This document shows positions 52,669 through 62,410 of a stretch of DNA of 64,000 bases, piece by piece. Where the stretch lies: positions 62,001 to 126,000 of the forward strand of contig JADJOD010000013.1 of the NCBI GenBank assembly GCA_016713985.1. The letters run 5' to 3'. This stretch comes from Lewinellaceae bacterium. GTDB lineage: Bacteria; Bacteroidota; Bacteroidia; Chitinophagales; Saprospiraceae. The notes beneath the pieces were generated by a model. It did not search any database. It was given only the letters and a program-made list of their open reading frames with translations, and was not told the DNA's origin. Within the stretch, counting starts at the first letter, position 1. The number at the start of each line of letters is the position of its first letter. A program made the position numbers and the translations under genes.

Positions 52669-53736
52669 TTAATGCACGTGTTCCGCATAAAAAAAGCCGT
52701 TTTTACAGGCACTTTTTCTTTGATCAAAAAACTGAATGGCATTGGCATGGCCGCTCAGTTCCTTGATAAAGGTGTATTGTTTTTTTTCACTGTCGGGCAC
52801 GATCATTTCCGTGTGTGTCTGCACGATCATTTTTAATGCCACATAATCCGTTTCGTCGGCCGCTTTTACCGATACGCTGACCGGCGCCAGAATACTTCTG
52901 TCGCCGAATACGGAGGCCATGGCGCCCGGCAGCACCGGCGGCATCTCTTCTTTTTTACTCCAAACAAATTGAATATCAACACCTTCTCCCAAAAAAACCT
53001 TTTTCATTTTGTGTTCGCAATAAACAAACAATATCGGGGAACCGATCTTGTTGAACGCGTTGTCATTGCCGCGGTGAAACACATACGTCCACACCCGCCC
53101 TTCCTTGTCCTTCGCATTGAGCACAAACCAGGACCAGCCGATATTCCCCCAGTTGAACCTGCCGAAATTCCGGTCGTGATAGCAAAACCAACTTTCATCC
53201 ACCTCGATCAACCGCAGGCCCAGGCGAATTTTTCCCCTCATTTTAAATCCCGGCACCACACCCCAGCCGATAAACCCGTTGCCGTAGGGGGCCAGTTCGG
53301 GGACGTATATGGGTGTGGCAAAGGGCTGGCCTTGCAGGTTAAAGGAGGTGTGGCTTTGCGGGTTAGCAACCGACAGGCGGGTGTTATCGTCGCAGATCGA
53401 GAATAAAATGTCGTCGGTTTCAAAACGCAGGGGCTGAACGACTAAGTTTTCCTTGTTCCAGTCCATATTTCTGGCAAACCCGTAGGTTTCCATCTCGGAA
53501 AGGTCGGAAAGCCGGTGGCGAACGAATCCTTTGGGCACCGTCAGGAAAAAGGTATCCGTCACATAACCCGTACCCGGCCTGCCGTTGAAACACAAATTAT
53601 AAAGCAGCCGGATGTTCGAGACGGGATCGTACAGGATATAGTGGTACCAGTCCTTCCAGTCTTCCGGGCAATGCGGATCGACGATCGGGATTTTAAACTC
53701 TTCCAGCAGGTAAAGGATTTGCCTGTCGACGGTCAT
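52669..53736 (-). CDS. Possible AttH/CrtC-like lipocalin-fold protein, 355 aa
   Basis: The segment SWFCYHDRNFGRFNWGNIGW and the following SWFVLNAKDKEGRVWTYVFH resemble the core of AttH/CrtC carotenoid 1,2-hydratase-like proteins (a Tyr-His-Asp run, then an N-W-G-xx-G-W turn). The first part is GWGVVPGFKMRGKIRLGLRL. It could bind or hydrate an isoprenoid. Confirmation needs a profile search. Third in the operon with 69 and 29 bases to its neighbours. Confidence 0.58.
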   Translation of the reverse strand: MTVDRQILYLLEEFKIPIVDPHCPEDWKDWYHYILYDPVSNIRLLYNLCFNGRPGTGYVTDTFFLTVPKGFVRHRLSDLSEMETYGFARNMDWNKENLVVQPLRFETDDILFSICDDNTRLSVANPQSHTSFNLQGQPFATPIYVPELAPYGNGFIGWGVVPGFKMRGKIRLGLRLIEVDESWFCYHDRNFGRFNWGNIGWSWFVLNAKDKEGRVWTYVFHRGNDNAFNKIGSPILFVYCEHKMKKVFLGEGVDIQFVWSKKEEMPPVLPGAMASVFGDRSILAPVSVSVKAADETDYVALKMIVQTHTEMIVPDSEKKQYTFIKELSGHANAIQFFDQRKSACKNGFFYAEHVH

Positions 53737-53805
53737 CTTTGGAGCGAGCCTTTTTCGTTTAACACGTTTTTTACCTTTTTCTTCGTTGCGCCCGGTTTTC
53801 GTTTT

Positions 53806-54768
53806 TTATTTTCCGGGAATTTGCCGGCAAAGTTGTTCCACGATGGCTTTTTGCCTCGGCGAGATTTGCATCAGGCCGAGCAGCAGGTACAAAAGCCACT
53901 TGTCGGGTTCCATGCCGATCCGGTTAATCACATCTTCATAGTGTTGATCCTGAGGAAATTGCAACCCGGAGGAGGATTGCGCCGTCGATTCCACGTCGTG
54001 GTCGGCCAGGTTCATCAGCCATTCTTCCCAGTTATGGATCATCCGGACCGATTTTTTCTTCCTGGCGGTAACGGCCTGGAGCCCCGCCGAAATGCTGAGC
54101 CCCAACAACACCCAATGCACAAATTGTGCTGCGCTGAACACCAGCACGGCGTTTTTAAAAAAACGGGTTTTGGTGAGTTGCTCCGCCAGAACACGATATT
54201 CTTCTTCTTCCATGGCCTGAAGGCCTCTTTCACAAACCGAAAGGGCCAGTTCCGCCACGAGCCACTTGGATGGCAACACTTCCAGGCTGGCGAGCATCGA
54301 CAGCAGTTTGGCCGTTTGTTCCGTGCGGTTGATGGTATTGATCGAATGATCCGGCGCCGCCGAGTTGTTGTCCGGGATCGTGATGTTGACCAGGTGTTCT
54401 TCAATCGAGCCCGGAGTATCCTGCGGATCGGCGATCAAAACCTGAACCTTTACCGCACAATGCTGAATGGAGGAAAAATGCAGGGTGCCGCTCAAATTCT
54501 GCGCGGGTTCTGCGTCCGCCGGCATCGGGACGGTGAGGGTAAAGTGCGAGATACTGTTTGGCGACACGTACAAATAGGCCGGGCTGGCTTTGTAAACAGC
54601 CGTCAGGATCGCTCCCTCTTCCGTAACCCAGTCTTCCAGGCGGGGTTGCAACACAGCCGGGGCAACAAAATTGCTTTTCAGGGCAATCCGCAATACCAGC
54701 ATCCCGCCTTTATTCAGCGTAAACCGCAGGTGTTGTCCGTTGTCTTCTATTTTGGAGAAGTAAATCAT
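53806..54768 (-). CDS. Unrecognised protein with beta N-terminus and helical C-terminus, 320 aa
   Basis: Residues 1-115 look like a beta-sandwich (LRFTLNKGGMLVLRIALKSN, VYKASPAYLYVSPNSISHFT), the rest is helical, with a hydrophobic stretch that may be a membrane or buried helix (NAVLVFSAAQFVHWVLLGLS). It has no catalytic motif. The combination of sandwich and helices repeats the logic of the four plus-strand proteins. Located between CrtC-like and polyprenyl synthetase genes. Confidence 0.65.
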   Translation of the reverse strand: MIYFSKIEDNGQHLRFTLNKGGMLVLRIALKSNFVAPAVLQPRLEDWVTEEGAILTAVYKASPAYLYVSPNSISHFTLTVPMPADAEPAQNLSGTLHFSSIQHCAVKVQVLIADPQDTPGSIEEHLVNITIPDNNSAAPDHSINTINRTEQTAKLLSMLASLEVLPSKWLVAELALSVCERGLQAMEEEEYRVLAEQLTKTRFFKNAVLVFSAAQFVHWVLLGLSISAGLQAVTARKKKSVRMIHNWEEWLMNLADHDVESTAQSSSGLQFPQDQHYEDVINRIGMEPDKWLLYLLLGLMQISPRQKAIVEQLCRQIPGK

Positions 54769-54865
54769 TTGATTCGTTTGAGTATTTCCGGTGTCAGGGT
54801 TTGATCACAAAACACGCCCGGCATGAATCCGGATGTATCGCAGCGCTCAGCAGGACACGTATAAA

Positions 54866-55960
54866 TTACACATTACGCGCCACCACGTAGTAAACCAGTT
54901 CCCTGATCAGTCGTTTGTCCACCGTTTCACAGGCCCATTTTTCAGCCGGCATAACGGGAGTTTTTTCCTGCAGGAAGTTCAGTTCTTCCAGCAAGGAAAG
55001 GGCTTTGGCGGCAAAACGTTCGGCCAAAACGCTCCCGTACCGGATACTGCCGTTGACGTGCATTTGTTCGAGGATAAAGTCGACTTCCTTTTTCTTTTTT
55101 TCACTTCTGGGTTTACAAATGATCTCTTTGATCACCGGTATATGTTCGCCGGCGTGACAGAGGACGTGGTTCAGCATGATCGTACGTTTGCCTTCGTAAA
55201 TATCGCCGGCGATTTCCTTTCCGTATTTTTCCATTTTACCGACGAGGTTCAGCAGGTCGTCCTGGACTTGAAAAGCGATACCCAGCACCATACCGAATTC
55301 GGTCAGTTTTGCCAGGTTTTCGAGGATATCTTCTTCTTTCCAGGCGGGTGTGCCCACGATATAGCCAATGCGCAAAGGAGCGATAAAGTATACCAGCAGG
55401 TTTTTTTCGTACACATCCGGTAATAATCTTCGTCGCCGAGGTCGAAGGTATTGTTGGCTACCCAGTCGAGTTCCATACTCTGGCCTTCCACACTTTGCCG
55501 CGCCATGTTTTCAATTTCGTGCATAACGTGCATGGCTTTGGAGACGCCGACGGAGTTCAGATTTTCCAGTAAAAAACTCAGGGCCAGCAGGTAGGTCGCG
55601 TCTCCCGTATTCACGGCCCTGGGGATGCCGATCATTTCGTGCAGGGTATCTTTTCCGCGCCGCGATTCGCTGCCATCCTCCACGTCGTCGTGGATCAAAA
55701 ACGCGTTGTGGTACATTTCCAGGGCAGCGGCGGAGTACAGGGCCTGCTGCGCCATGCCACCCGAAGCCCTTGCGGCGGCGATGCATATAGCCGGCCGCAG
55801 CGTTTTTCCCTTTTCGGAACGGGTAGTCGCAGAGCAGGTCGTACAAAGGCTGGTAAGCGCCTTTTACCGCCCTTTTTTGCCGGATCAATTCCTCAATCTG
55901 GTGGGAGACCGCATTGCGCGTATAATCCAGCGCCTCATTTATGACAGCTTCGTTATACAT
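54866..55960 (-). CDS. Polyprenyl synthetase family protein (two frame breaks)
   Basis: The protein is spread over three frames. N-terminus: MYNEAVINEALDYTRNAVSH and the FRKGK box. Near T5 at 55803-55807 there is one extra base; then TLRPAICIAAARASGGMAQQ and the first Asp motif HDDVEDGSESRRG. Near 55385-55387 one base is missing; then FIAPLRIGYIVG and the second motif FQVQDDLLNLVGK. Corrected length is about 364 aa, complete. The second motif ends in Asn rather than Asp. It joins isopentenyl diphosphate units to give C10-C20 or longer prenyl diphosphates; chain length is not predictable here. The methyltransferase stop is five bases upstream. Confidence 0.88.
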
Positions 55961-55965
55961 AACAT

Positions 55966-56808
55966 TTACAGCTTGGAAATGATACTGAGACCGATACCCG
56001 GCAGAATTTCTTTCCAGTAAAAATCACTGAAACCGGCATCTAAGTAAACGGATTTTAAATCCTCCCTGCTGTACAGGCGGTTAAAATACGGATTTGCCGC
56101 TTTGGCAAAGTTAATACTTGCGCTGTTGGCCGTGTTTGGAAAAGGCTCCGTCAAAACCACGTAACCCTGATCGTACAGCGCCCGGTGCATGTTGCCGGCC
56201 ACTGCCGCCAAGTCTTCAAAATAACTGCAACTCAGCTGGCAGTGCACTACGTCGAATTTTTTCCCGAGCCACGCGGGTAAATTGGCGGCGTCGGCCTGAA
56301 AAAAAGCCATGTTCGTTCGCCCATGGTCTTTGCCATTGTGGCATGCCAGGCGGATCATTTCGGAAGACAGATCGACGGCTACCACTTCGCTGTCGGCGGC
56401 CATCATGCTGAAAGCGATGGCTTCGTAGCCGGGCCCGCAGGCGCAATCCATTACCCTGCTTCCGGGTTTCAGGAAGTTCGATATTAACTCAAAGCTGTGT
56501 TTTGTGACAAACGACTTGAATATATGGACGGCCATTTCATACTCCGCAGCGGCATAATCGAAATATTTCACCCGTTCATAGTCCGGAGGTAACTGCCTCA
56601 TTTTGTGCAGCTTAATGCCTTTTTCCGAAAAACTTCGCCCGCCCCTGGGTTGTATGCCCGGAGGCTCATTTCCCCACACCGCCAGTTCCATTTGTCCCTT
56701 TTCGATCAATACATCGGCGGGGTGGAGCACCTGTTCCGCCCATTGCTGAATCTGGCCTGTGAACAGCGGCCCCCAAATATCCCGGTGTTTGTCGAACTCG
56801 AATTTCAT
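55966..56808 (-). CDS. Class I SAM-dependent methyltransferase, 280 aa
   Basis: Motif I is VMDCACGPGYEAIAFS (about residues 118-133), motif II VVAVDLSSEMIRLA, followed by FQADAANLPAWLGKKFDVVH and GYVVLTEPFPN. The first 90 residues are an extra N-terminal part (GQIQQWAEQVLHPADVLIEK). Pairing with the polyprenyl synthetase suggests a prenyl or terpenoid methylation, which is inference. First gene of the operon. Confidence 0.82.
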   Translation of the reverse strand: MKFEFDKHRDIWGPLFTGQIQQWAEQVLHPADVLIEKGQMELAVWGNEPPGIQPRGGRSFSEKGIKLHKMRQLPPDYERVKYFDYAAAEYEMAVHIFKSFVTKHSFELISNFLKPGSRVMDCACGPGYEAIAFSMMAADSEVVAVDLSSEMIRLACHNGKDHGRTNMAFFQADAANLPAWLGKKFDVVHCQLSCSYFEDLAAVAGNMHRALYDQGYVVLTEPFPNTANSASINFAKAANPYFNRLYSREDLKSVYLDAGFSDFYWKEILPGIGLSIISKL

Positions 56809-56941
56809 ACGCCGTTCGGGTTGTTTTATTACCGGGGATGAAGATAAGAAAGGTCGGGAAAGGATGGGATATCAACGGGTGTATAATATTTCGAGGCAAT
56901 GCCGGGAAAAGGCGCCAACAGCGGGCTTACTGGTCGGTTGT

Positions 56942-57319
56942 TCATTTTCTCAGCCAAAGCGCGCCCAACGAATGAATCAGGCCGGAAAAGTCGTAATCCT
57001 GCCGGTTGTCATAAAAATTCAGGGTTGGAAGTTTATCAAACCGGTTGCCCGAAATGGCGGTTGACTCCAACCCTGATTGCAACACAACGGGCCCCATCTG
57101 ACTGTTAACCAGGTAGTTGGAAAATGTTATATCCGGTAAGTTTTTTGACAAAACGGGGAGCCTGCGTGGGGACAACCCAACCGCCCTGACATGATCAAAC
57201 CGGAGCATGCCCAGGGAGCGGATATTGTTACCTCCCGGATTAAAGTGGTTAAGCGCATTTTGCCCCAAACAAACCGAGGCGATCAGAAAAAACGCAGCAG
57301 ATAAAAACACTTCTTTCAT
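56942..57319 (-). CDS. Small exported protein of unknown function
   Basis: 125 aa from MKEVFLSAAFFLIASVCLGQ (signal peptide) at 57319; an in-frame Met lies 18 bases further up. The mature part (NIRSLGMLRFDHVRAVGLSP, NYLVNSQMGPVVLQSGLEST) has no recognised domain and no membrane helix. It is probably a single gene with 133 bases to the operon below. Confidence rests on the signal peptide and length. Confidence 0.55.
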   Translation of the reverse strand: MKEVFLSAAFFLIASVCLGQNALNHFNPGGNNIRSLGMLRFDHVRAVGLSPRRLPVLSKNLPDITFSNYLVNSQMGPVVLQSGLESTAISGNRFDKLPTLNFYDNRQDYDFSGLIHSLGALWLRK

Positions 57320-57750
57320 AACCTTGAAGTTGAGCAAGCTTTGAAAAGTGTATCACTTCTTTATGCAAAGAAAACCTTATTCGGGCATGAAAGCAAATCG
57401 CTATCCAATCGCTTGTCCTGTCCCCAGCTCTTCTCCCAACGCGCATTTTCGCCCTGTTGGAGCCCACACGGCAACACGTTGAAAAGCGCTATCCGCACGT
57501 TTTCAGGCGGAAAAAGTGTGGGGAAGCACACTTTCAACGGAGTGATCAATCCCAGGCAGGGTCTTACACATACCCGGGATTTGCTCCGGGCATTCTTTTC
57601 TGTAGAAATCAGTACGTCCCGGCCCAAATAACTATTGATCAGACCTCCAAATCAGCAAAAAATATCCGTCTCCCCGTGTCCAAACAACATTGTACGCAAA
57701 TAAAAAACGACCTGCAAAGAGAAACCTCTGCAAGTCGTTGACAATCAATG
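57320..57750. other. Intergenic region without a supported gene (431 bases)
   Basis: Frames of about 90 codons on both strands (57341-57631 and 57361-57627) overlap and have no family look. I see no RNA gene other than the tRNA that follows. Confidence 0.45.
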
Positions 57751-57823
57751 TGATCCCGATGGGACTCGAACCCATGACTCCTTGATTAAAAGTCAAGTGC
57801 TCTACCGACTGAGCTACGGGATC
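57751..57823 (-). tRNA. tRNA-Lys (anticodon TTT)
   Basis: Complete cloverleaf on the minus strand: acceptor GATCCCG with CGGGATC plus discriminator A, D-arm GCTC/GAGC, anticodon stem CTTGA/TCAAG around loop CTTTTAA, and T-arm ATGGG/CCCAT with TTCGAGT. CCA is not encoded. Confidence 0.97.
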
Positions 57824-57939
57824 GGACCGTTTTTTGTTTTTGGGGCGGGCTTTAAAAAGCGGGTGCAAAGATACGCCGACCTGCTCCGAATTTCCAACCC
57901 CCGCCCGATTTTTTTCCAATAATTATTTGGAATTCACTA

Positions 57940-57987
57940 CCCAAAAGTATACTTTGGGAAAATTAGTTTCGCTGGAACGTACCTTTG
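57940..57987 (+). promoter_or_regulatory. Possible promoter and inverted repeat before rbfA
   Basis: TACCTTTG (57980-57987) fits the -7 element; a TTG lies 23 bases upstream (57954-57956). A CCCAAA/TTTGGG inverted repeat (57940-57945, 57953-57958) overlaps it and could be an operator. Confidence 0.4.
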
Positions 57988-58048
57988 TGGCACTTTCCCC
58001 CGAAAACCCACGTTTCACCCCTCACTTCAACCATACAATATTACGACA

Positions 58049-58420
58049 ATGGAAAGCATACGACAAAAACAAATTGGTGAACTGCTCCGGCGTTATTTCG
58101 GAATGCTGCTCACCGAAGAAGGCAGTAATATCTACGGCCGCGACAAACTCGTGACCGTCACGGAAGTGAAAATGACCCCCGATCTGCTCATCGCCAAAAT
58201 TTATATCAGCGTATACGGCACGGAAAACAAACAGGAGGTGATTCTCGAACTGGAAGACAACTACCCCCGCCTGCGGCAGGCGCTCGCCTCCAAGGCCGGC
58301 AAACACATGCGCCGCGTACCCGAACTCGAATTTTTCCTCGACGACACCATCGATGAAATGTACCGCGTGGATGCCCTGCTCAACAAGGTCTCGGAAGAAG
58401 ATAAAAATCTCGGCAAATGA
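58049..58420 (+). CDS. rbfA: Ribosome-binding factor A
   Basis: 123 aa. MESIRQKQIGELLRRYFGML, then VTVTEVKMTPDLLIAKIYIS and RRVPELEFFLDDTIDEMYRV, the KH-type fold of RbfA with its ending. It helps mature the 16S rRNA 5' end in 30S subunits. Followed closely by nadD in the same direction (22 bases). Confidence 0.94.
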   Translation: MESIRQKQIGELLRRYFGMLLTEEGSNIYGRDKLVTVTEVKMTPDLLIAKIYISVYGTENKQEVILELEDNYPRLRQALASKAGKHMRRVPELEFFLDDTIDEMYRVDALLNKVSEEDKNLGK

Positions 58421-58442
58421 GGTTGGTTATTGGTAACCACGT

Positions 58443-59015
58443 ATGAAAATCGGCTTGTTTTTCGGCTCTTTCAACCCCGTACACATCGGTCATCTGATCA
58501 TCGCCAACTTCATGGCGACGCAGACCGACCTGGAGAAGGTGTGGCTGGTTGTTAGTCCGCACAACCCGCTGAAACCGAAAAAAACACTGGCCAGAGACCA
58601 TGACCGGCTGCACTTGGTGCGCATAGGCATCGGCGACAACCCAAAAATTCAGGCTTCCAGCGTCGAATTCGACCTGCCCAAACCCTCATATACCATTGAT
58701 ACGCTGGCATTTCTAAAGGAAAAACACCCGGAACACGAATTCGCTCTCATCATGGGCGGCGATAACTTAGCCTCGCTGCACCTCTGGAAGAATTACGAGA
58801 TGTTGCTCGCCGGGTACGATATTTATGTATACAAACGCCCCGCATTCGATGCCGGCGACCTGGCCTCGCACCCGCGTGTGCGCATCTGCGAGGCGCCCCT
58901 GCTCGATATCTCGGCCACGTATATCCGGGACTGTATCCGCAACGGGAAGTCGGTGCGTTATTTGGTGCCCGATGCCGTCTGGGAATACCTCGAATCGGGG
59001 AATTTGTACCGTTGA
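58443..59015 (+). CDS. nadD: Nicotinate-nucleotide adenylyltransferase
   Basis: 190 aa. MKIGLFFGSFNPVHIGHLII carries the GxFxPxHxGH nucleotidyltransferase motif; VVSPHNPLKPKKTLARDHDR and ISATYIRDCIRNGKSVRYLV (the ISxTxIR motif) complete it. It adenylylates nicotinate mononucleotide in NAD+ synthesis. Complete and of normal length. Confidence 0.96.
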   Translation: MKIGLFFGSFNPVHIGHLIIANFMATQTDLEKVWLVVSPHNPLKPKKTLARDHDRLHLVRIGIGDNPKIQASSVEFDLPKPSYTIDTLAFLKEKHPEHEFALIMGGDNLASLHLWKNYEMLLAGYDIYVYKRPAFDAGDLASHPRVRICEAPLLDISATYIRDCIRNGKSVRYLVPDAVWEYLESGNLYR

Positions 59016-59038
59016 CGCCCGCCCCTGCGGGCAGGCAA

Positions 59039-59755
59039 TCAGTATGCGATAAAGTAGTAGTTCTTTTTCCCGTAGTAATGCGCGCAAAACGTTTCCCTGC
59101 TCATTGGTGCGCCCTCGTGCAGAAAACGGTCCATCAGGGACACCCGGAGCCCGCATTGCGCGAGCAGGTCGTACACCTGTTCGGGTGTGGCGCCGTATAA
59201 TTCGGAGGCGCCGAGGCCGTGTTCGAAGATCACGACCGGTTTGCACCGGGTGAGTGTTTGAACGGCGCCGCGCAACACCAGAAGTTCGCCCCCCTCCACG
59301 TCAATTTTTACCAGGTCGATGTGTACGTCGGGCGGCAACAGTTCGTCGAGCCGCTCCGTTTTTACGGTGATCTGGGTATCCTGTTCGTTCGGATGGTCGT
59401 AGTCGCGTTTCAGCAGGCCGCTGTAGGAGGGGTTACTCACCACATAGTTAAAACTTGAAGCGCCCGTTTTATCGGACAAGGCGATGTCGAACAGCCGGCA
59501 ATTGGTTTTATCCGCATATTTTTCTACCAGCCCCCGGTAAAGGTCCGGTATCGGTTCGAAACCGAAATGGGTGCCCTGAGGCGCATTTTTGAGGAACAAA
59601 TCCAGAATTTCTCCCTTGTGGCAACCCACGTCGATGCAATTGCTCTGCGGTTTGCAGACTTTTTGCACCACCCGCTGCGTTTGCCGGTCGTACCTTTGAT
59701 TTTGGGTAAATGCGATGGGAAGAGACTTCAGGAATCGCTTGATTGCCGCTTTCAA
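59039..59755 (-). CDS. FkbM-family methyltransferase
   Basis: 238 aa. CIDVGCHKGEILDLFLKNAP is the SAM motif (CxDxGxxxG), and THFGFEPIPDLYRGL plus the C-terminal DLVKIDVEGGELLVLRGA (KIDVEG, the FkbM hallmark) follow. Members O-methylate sugars or other hydroxyls of surface glycans. Single gene, divergent from porZ. Confidence 0.92.
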   Translation of the reverse strand: MKAAIKRFLKSLPIAFTQNQRYDRQTQRVVQKVCKPQSNCIDVGCHKGEILDLFLKNAPQGTHFGFEPIPDLYRGLVEKYADKTNCRLFDIALSDKTGASSFNYVVSNPSYSGLLKRDYDHPNEQDTQITVKTERLDELLPPDVHIDLVKIDVEGGELLVLRGAVQTLTRCKPVVIFEHGLGASELYGATPEQVYDLLAQCGLRVSLMDRFLHEGAPMSRETFCAHYYGKKNYYFIAY

Positions 59756-59912
59756 ACTTTCTGCCTTTTTGAATTCGCCGCAATATTAGGCATAAGTGCC
59801 GCTTTTGTCCGCATTCCTGTGGAGATTTCAGGCAACCTTGCCCGGCAGAGCTGCATCATGGCACTGTTACCCACGTCCAGATATATTCAGAACGGCCAAC
59901 CAGTCAAACATT

Positions 59913-62243
59913 ATGCGTCTGCTCTATTCGATTGTTATTCTTTTTGTTACACTTTCAAACCTGTCCGCACAAACCGATTCTTCCGGGTTTCCGCCCCTTA
60001 AAATCGGGGAATGGCGCCAGCACCTGCCCTGGCAGCGCTCCACCTATGTAACACAAAGCGACACCAAGGTGTATTTTTCTTCGGAGTGGGCGGTGGTGGA
60101 AATCGACAAAGCGGATCGCTCGCAACGTTTTTTGACCAAAGTGGAAGGTCTGAGCGACGTGGGTATTCGCCTGATCCGTTACAACCGGGAAGCCGGGGCG
60201 CTGATCGTGGCTTACACCAACAGCAACCTCGACATTTATTACCCGGCCGACGGTGCGGTGGTGAATCTTCCCTTTATCAAAAAAAATATCAATATCGTCG
60301 GCGACAAACAGGTGAACGACGTGGCGTTTGAGGGCAAGTTCGCCTACCTCGCCAGCGCATTCGGCGTGCTGAAACTCAACCTGGAGCGCAAGGAAGTGGA
60401 GTACACCGTTTTTACGGATGTTGTGGTGAAATCATTCGCTGTTTACAACGGCAATTTGTACGCCGGCACCGAAGAAGGCCTGTTCCGGATCGCTTCGGAC
60501 GACGTGAACCCGGAGGATTTCAGCCGCTGGCAAATGCTCGGCGCTGCGGACGGTTTTCCGGCAGGTGTATCCGTAAATGCCCTGAATGTCTGGAACAACC
60601 AGTTGTATCTCGGCATCGGGAAAACCCTGTACAGCTACGATGGCTCCGGCGTTTCCACGATTGCCACCAACCCCACCCGCGACGTATTTTACCTCAGCAG
60701 CGAAGGCCCGGGGCTGATGATCGGGTGGAAACAGAATATCGGCACGGTGGAATACATGGAGCCTTCGGGCGCCCGGTACGAAATTCAGGGCCCCTGCGGC
60801 GCGGAGGTTCCTTTATACGGCATCGAAGACGGCAGTAAAAAATTCTGGATCGCCGACGGCAACGATCAATACCGGTATTACGACCACAACACGGGCGTGT
60901 GCGAGCGGTTTTCATATAATTCACCTTATTTCGAACACTCCACGGAGATTGCCGTGGCCAATGACAAGGTATACGTGGCTACACCCGGCGCTTTGTCCGA
61001 CCTGAGCCCGCTGTACCGCGATTTTGGCATTTACATTTTTGAAAACGGACAATGGGGCCGCTTTTACGGAGGTTCCAACCCCGAATTGGCGGACGAAGAC
61101 GGCTACGCCGCACTTTGGCGCGTGGCGCCACACCCCTCGGAAGACAAGTTTTACGCCGGCAGTTTTGTCGGTGGCGTGGTAGAAGCCACCGCGCCCGGGG
61201 CGCCTACCGTCCGGTATACCCAGAATAATTCCATTCTGCAAGGCGCGGGTTCGGCAGGTTCGAACCGCACGGCAATCGGCGGACTTGCTTTCGATTCGGA
61301 TAACAACCTGTGGATCTGCAACTACGGTGCGGGCTCGCCCATCGCCGTGTTAAAAGCCGACGGCACCCTGCGCAACTTTTCGGCGGCGCCGGCCAACAAC
61401 CTGTTGCAAGTCGTTGTGGATCAAAGCGGTTACAAGTGGTTTGTCATCGGTTTTAACGGCGGCGTACTGGTGTACGACAGCGGCGACGACCTCGACAACC
61501 CCGCCGACGACCGATACCGGATCATTAATTCCGGCAACAGCGCGTTGCCGACCAACAGCGTAACCACCATTGCGGTCGATCTGGAAGGTGATGTCTGGGT
61601 AGGCACACAACAGGGAGCGGTCAGCTTTGAATGCGGCAGCAACGTATTCGACGCCAGCAGCTGCACGGGCCGGAGAAGGATCGTAAACGTGGAAGGATTT
61701 AACGCCTACCTGCTCGAAACAGAAGAAGTGCGGGCTATCGCAGTCGACGGCGCCAATCGCAAGTGGTTCGGCACCACCAACGGCGTTTTTGTGCAGTCGC
61801 CCGATGCCCTGACCCAGGAAGCGCGTTTTACGTCTACCAACAGCCCCTTGTTCGACGATGCCATCACCGATATCGCCATCAACCAAAAAAGCGGCGAGGT
61901 TTGGATCGGCACGGAAAAAGGCCTCATTTCGCTGCGGGCGGAAGCCACAGAAGGTGGTCGTATCAACAGCCTCATGCCATATGCGTATCCGAACCCTGTG
62001 CGCCCGGATTACGACGGCCCCATTGCAATCTACGGGCTTGCCCGCGATGCCAATGTAAAAATCACCGATGTGGGGGGCAACCTCGTATATGAAGGCAAGG
62101 CATTGGGCGGTCAGGCCGTTTGGAACGGCCGCGATTACCTGGGCAGACGGGTGGCTTCGGGGGTCTACATGATATTCGCCACCAGTTCGGCGTCCTTTGA
62201 GTCGCCCGATGCAATTATCACTAAAGTTGTGATTTTAAATTGA
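59913..62243 (+). CDS. porZ: PorZ-like type IX secretion protein
   Basis: 776 aa from MRLLYSIVILFVTLSNLSAQ (59913); the frame is open to 59796 but the upstream part carries no signal. Opening IGEWRQHLPWQRSTYVTQSD is PorZ-like, followed by repeated two-component-regulator propeller units (YFSSEWAVVEIDKADRSQRF, IYYPADGAVVNLPFIKKNIN, VWVGTQQGAVSF). The end SLMPYAYPNPVRPDYDGPIA and VTDVGG-type C-terminus with VASGVYMIFATSS are the sorting domain. PorZ belongs to the attachment complex that modifies type IX cargo. Confidence 0.88.
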   Translation: MRLLYSIVILFVTLSNLSAQTDSSGFPPLKIGEWRQHLPWQRSTYVTQSDTKVYFSSEWAVVEIDKADRSQRFLTKVEGLSDVGIRLIRYNREAGALIVAYTNSNLDIYYPADGAVVNLPFIKKNINIVGDKQVNDVAFEGKFAYLASAFGVLKLNLERKEVEYTVFTDVVVKSFAVYNGNLYAGTEEGLFRIASDDVNPEDFSRWQMLGAADGFPAGVSVNALNVWNNQLYLGIGKTLYSYDGSGVSTIATNPTRDVFYLSSEGPGLMIGWKQNIGTVEYMEPSGARYEIQGPCGAEVPLYGIEDGSKKFWIADGNDQYRYYDHNTGVCERFSYNSPYFEHSTEIAVANDKVYVATPGALSDLSPLYRDFGIYIFENGQWGRFYGGSNPELADEDGYAALWRVAPHPSEDKFYAGSFVGGVVEATAPGAPTVRYTQNNSILQGAGSAGSNRTAIGGLAFDSDNNLWICNYGAGSPIAVLKADGTLRNFSAAPANNLLQVVVDQSGYKWFVIGFNGGVLVYDSGDDLDNPADDRYRIINSGNSALPTNSVTTIAVDLEGDVWVGTQQGAVSFECGSNVFDASSCTGRRRIVNVEGFNAYLLETEEVRAIAVDGANRKWFGTTNGVFVQSPDALTQEARFTSTNSPLFDDAITDIAINQKSGEVWIGTEKGLISLRAEATEGGRINSLMPYAYPNPVRPDYDGPIAIYGLARDANVKITDVGGNLVYEGKALGGQAVWNGRDYLGRRVASGVYMIFATSSASFESPDAIITKVVILN

Positions 62244-62410
62244 TTATGAATTGTTTATAAAAAATACATTTAACACTGCTTATGCCTGTGGGCAGGCCAA
62301 TGTTAAAATCCGAATTATAATTCACCCCGAAAGCAATAATGGACCCGTACCCGCTGTTTTATACGCGATTTTTCAAACAAAATTCTAAATCAAAACGGCT
62401 ATAGAAGCCT

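Noticed and set aside
57341..57631. Overlapping 90-codon frames on both strands before tRNA-Lys
   Set aside because: Mutually exclusive, no recognisable domain, no promoter.
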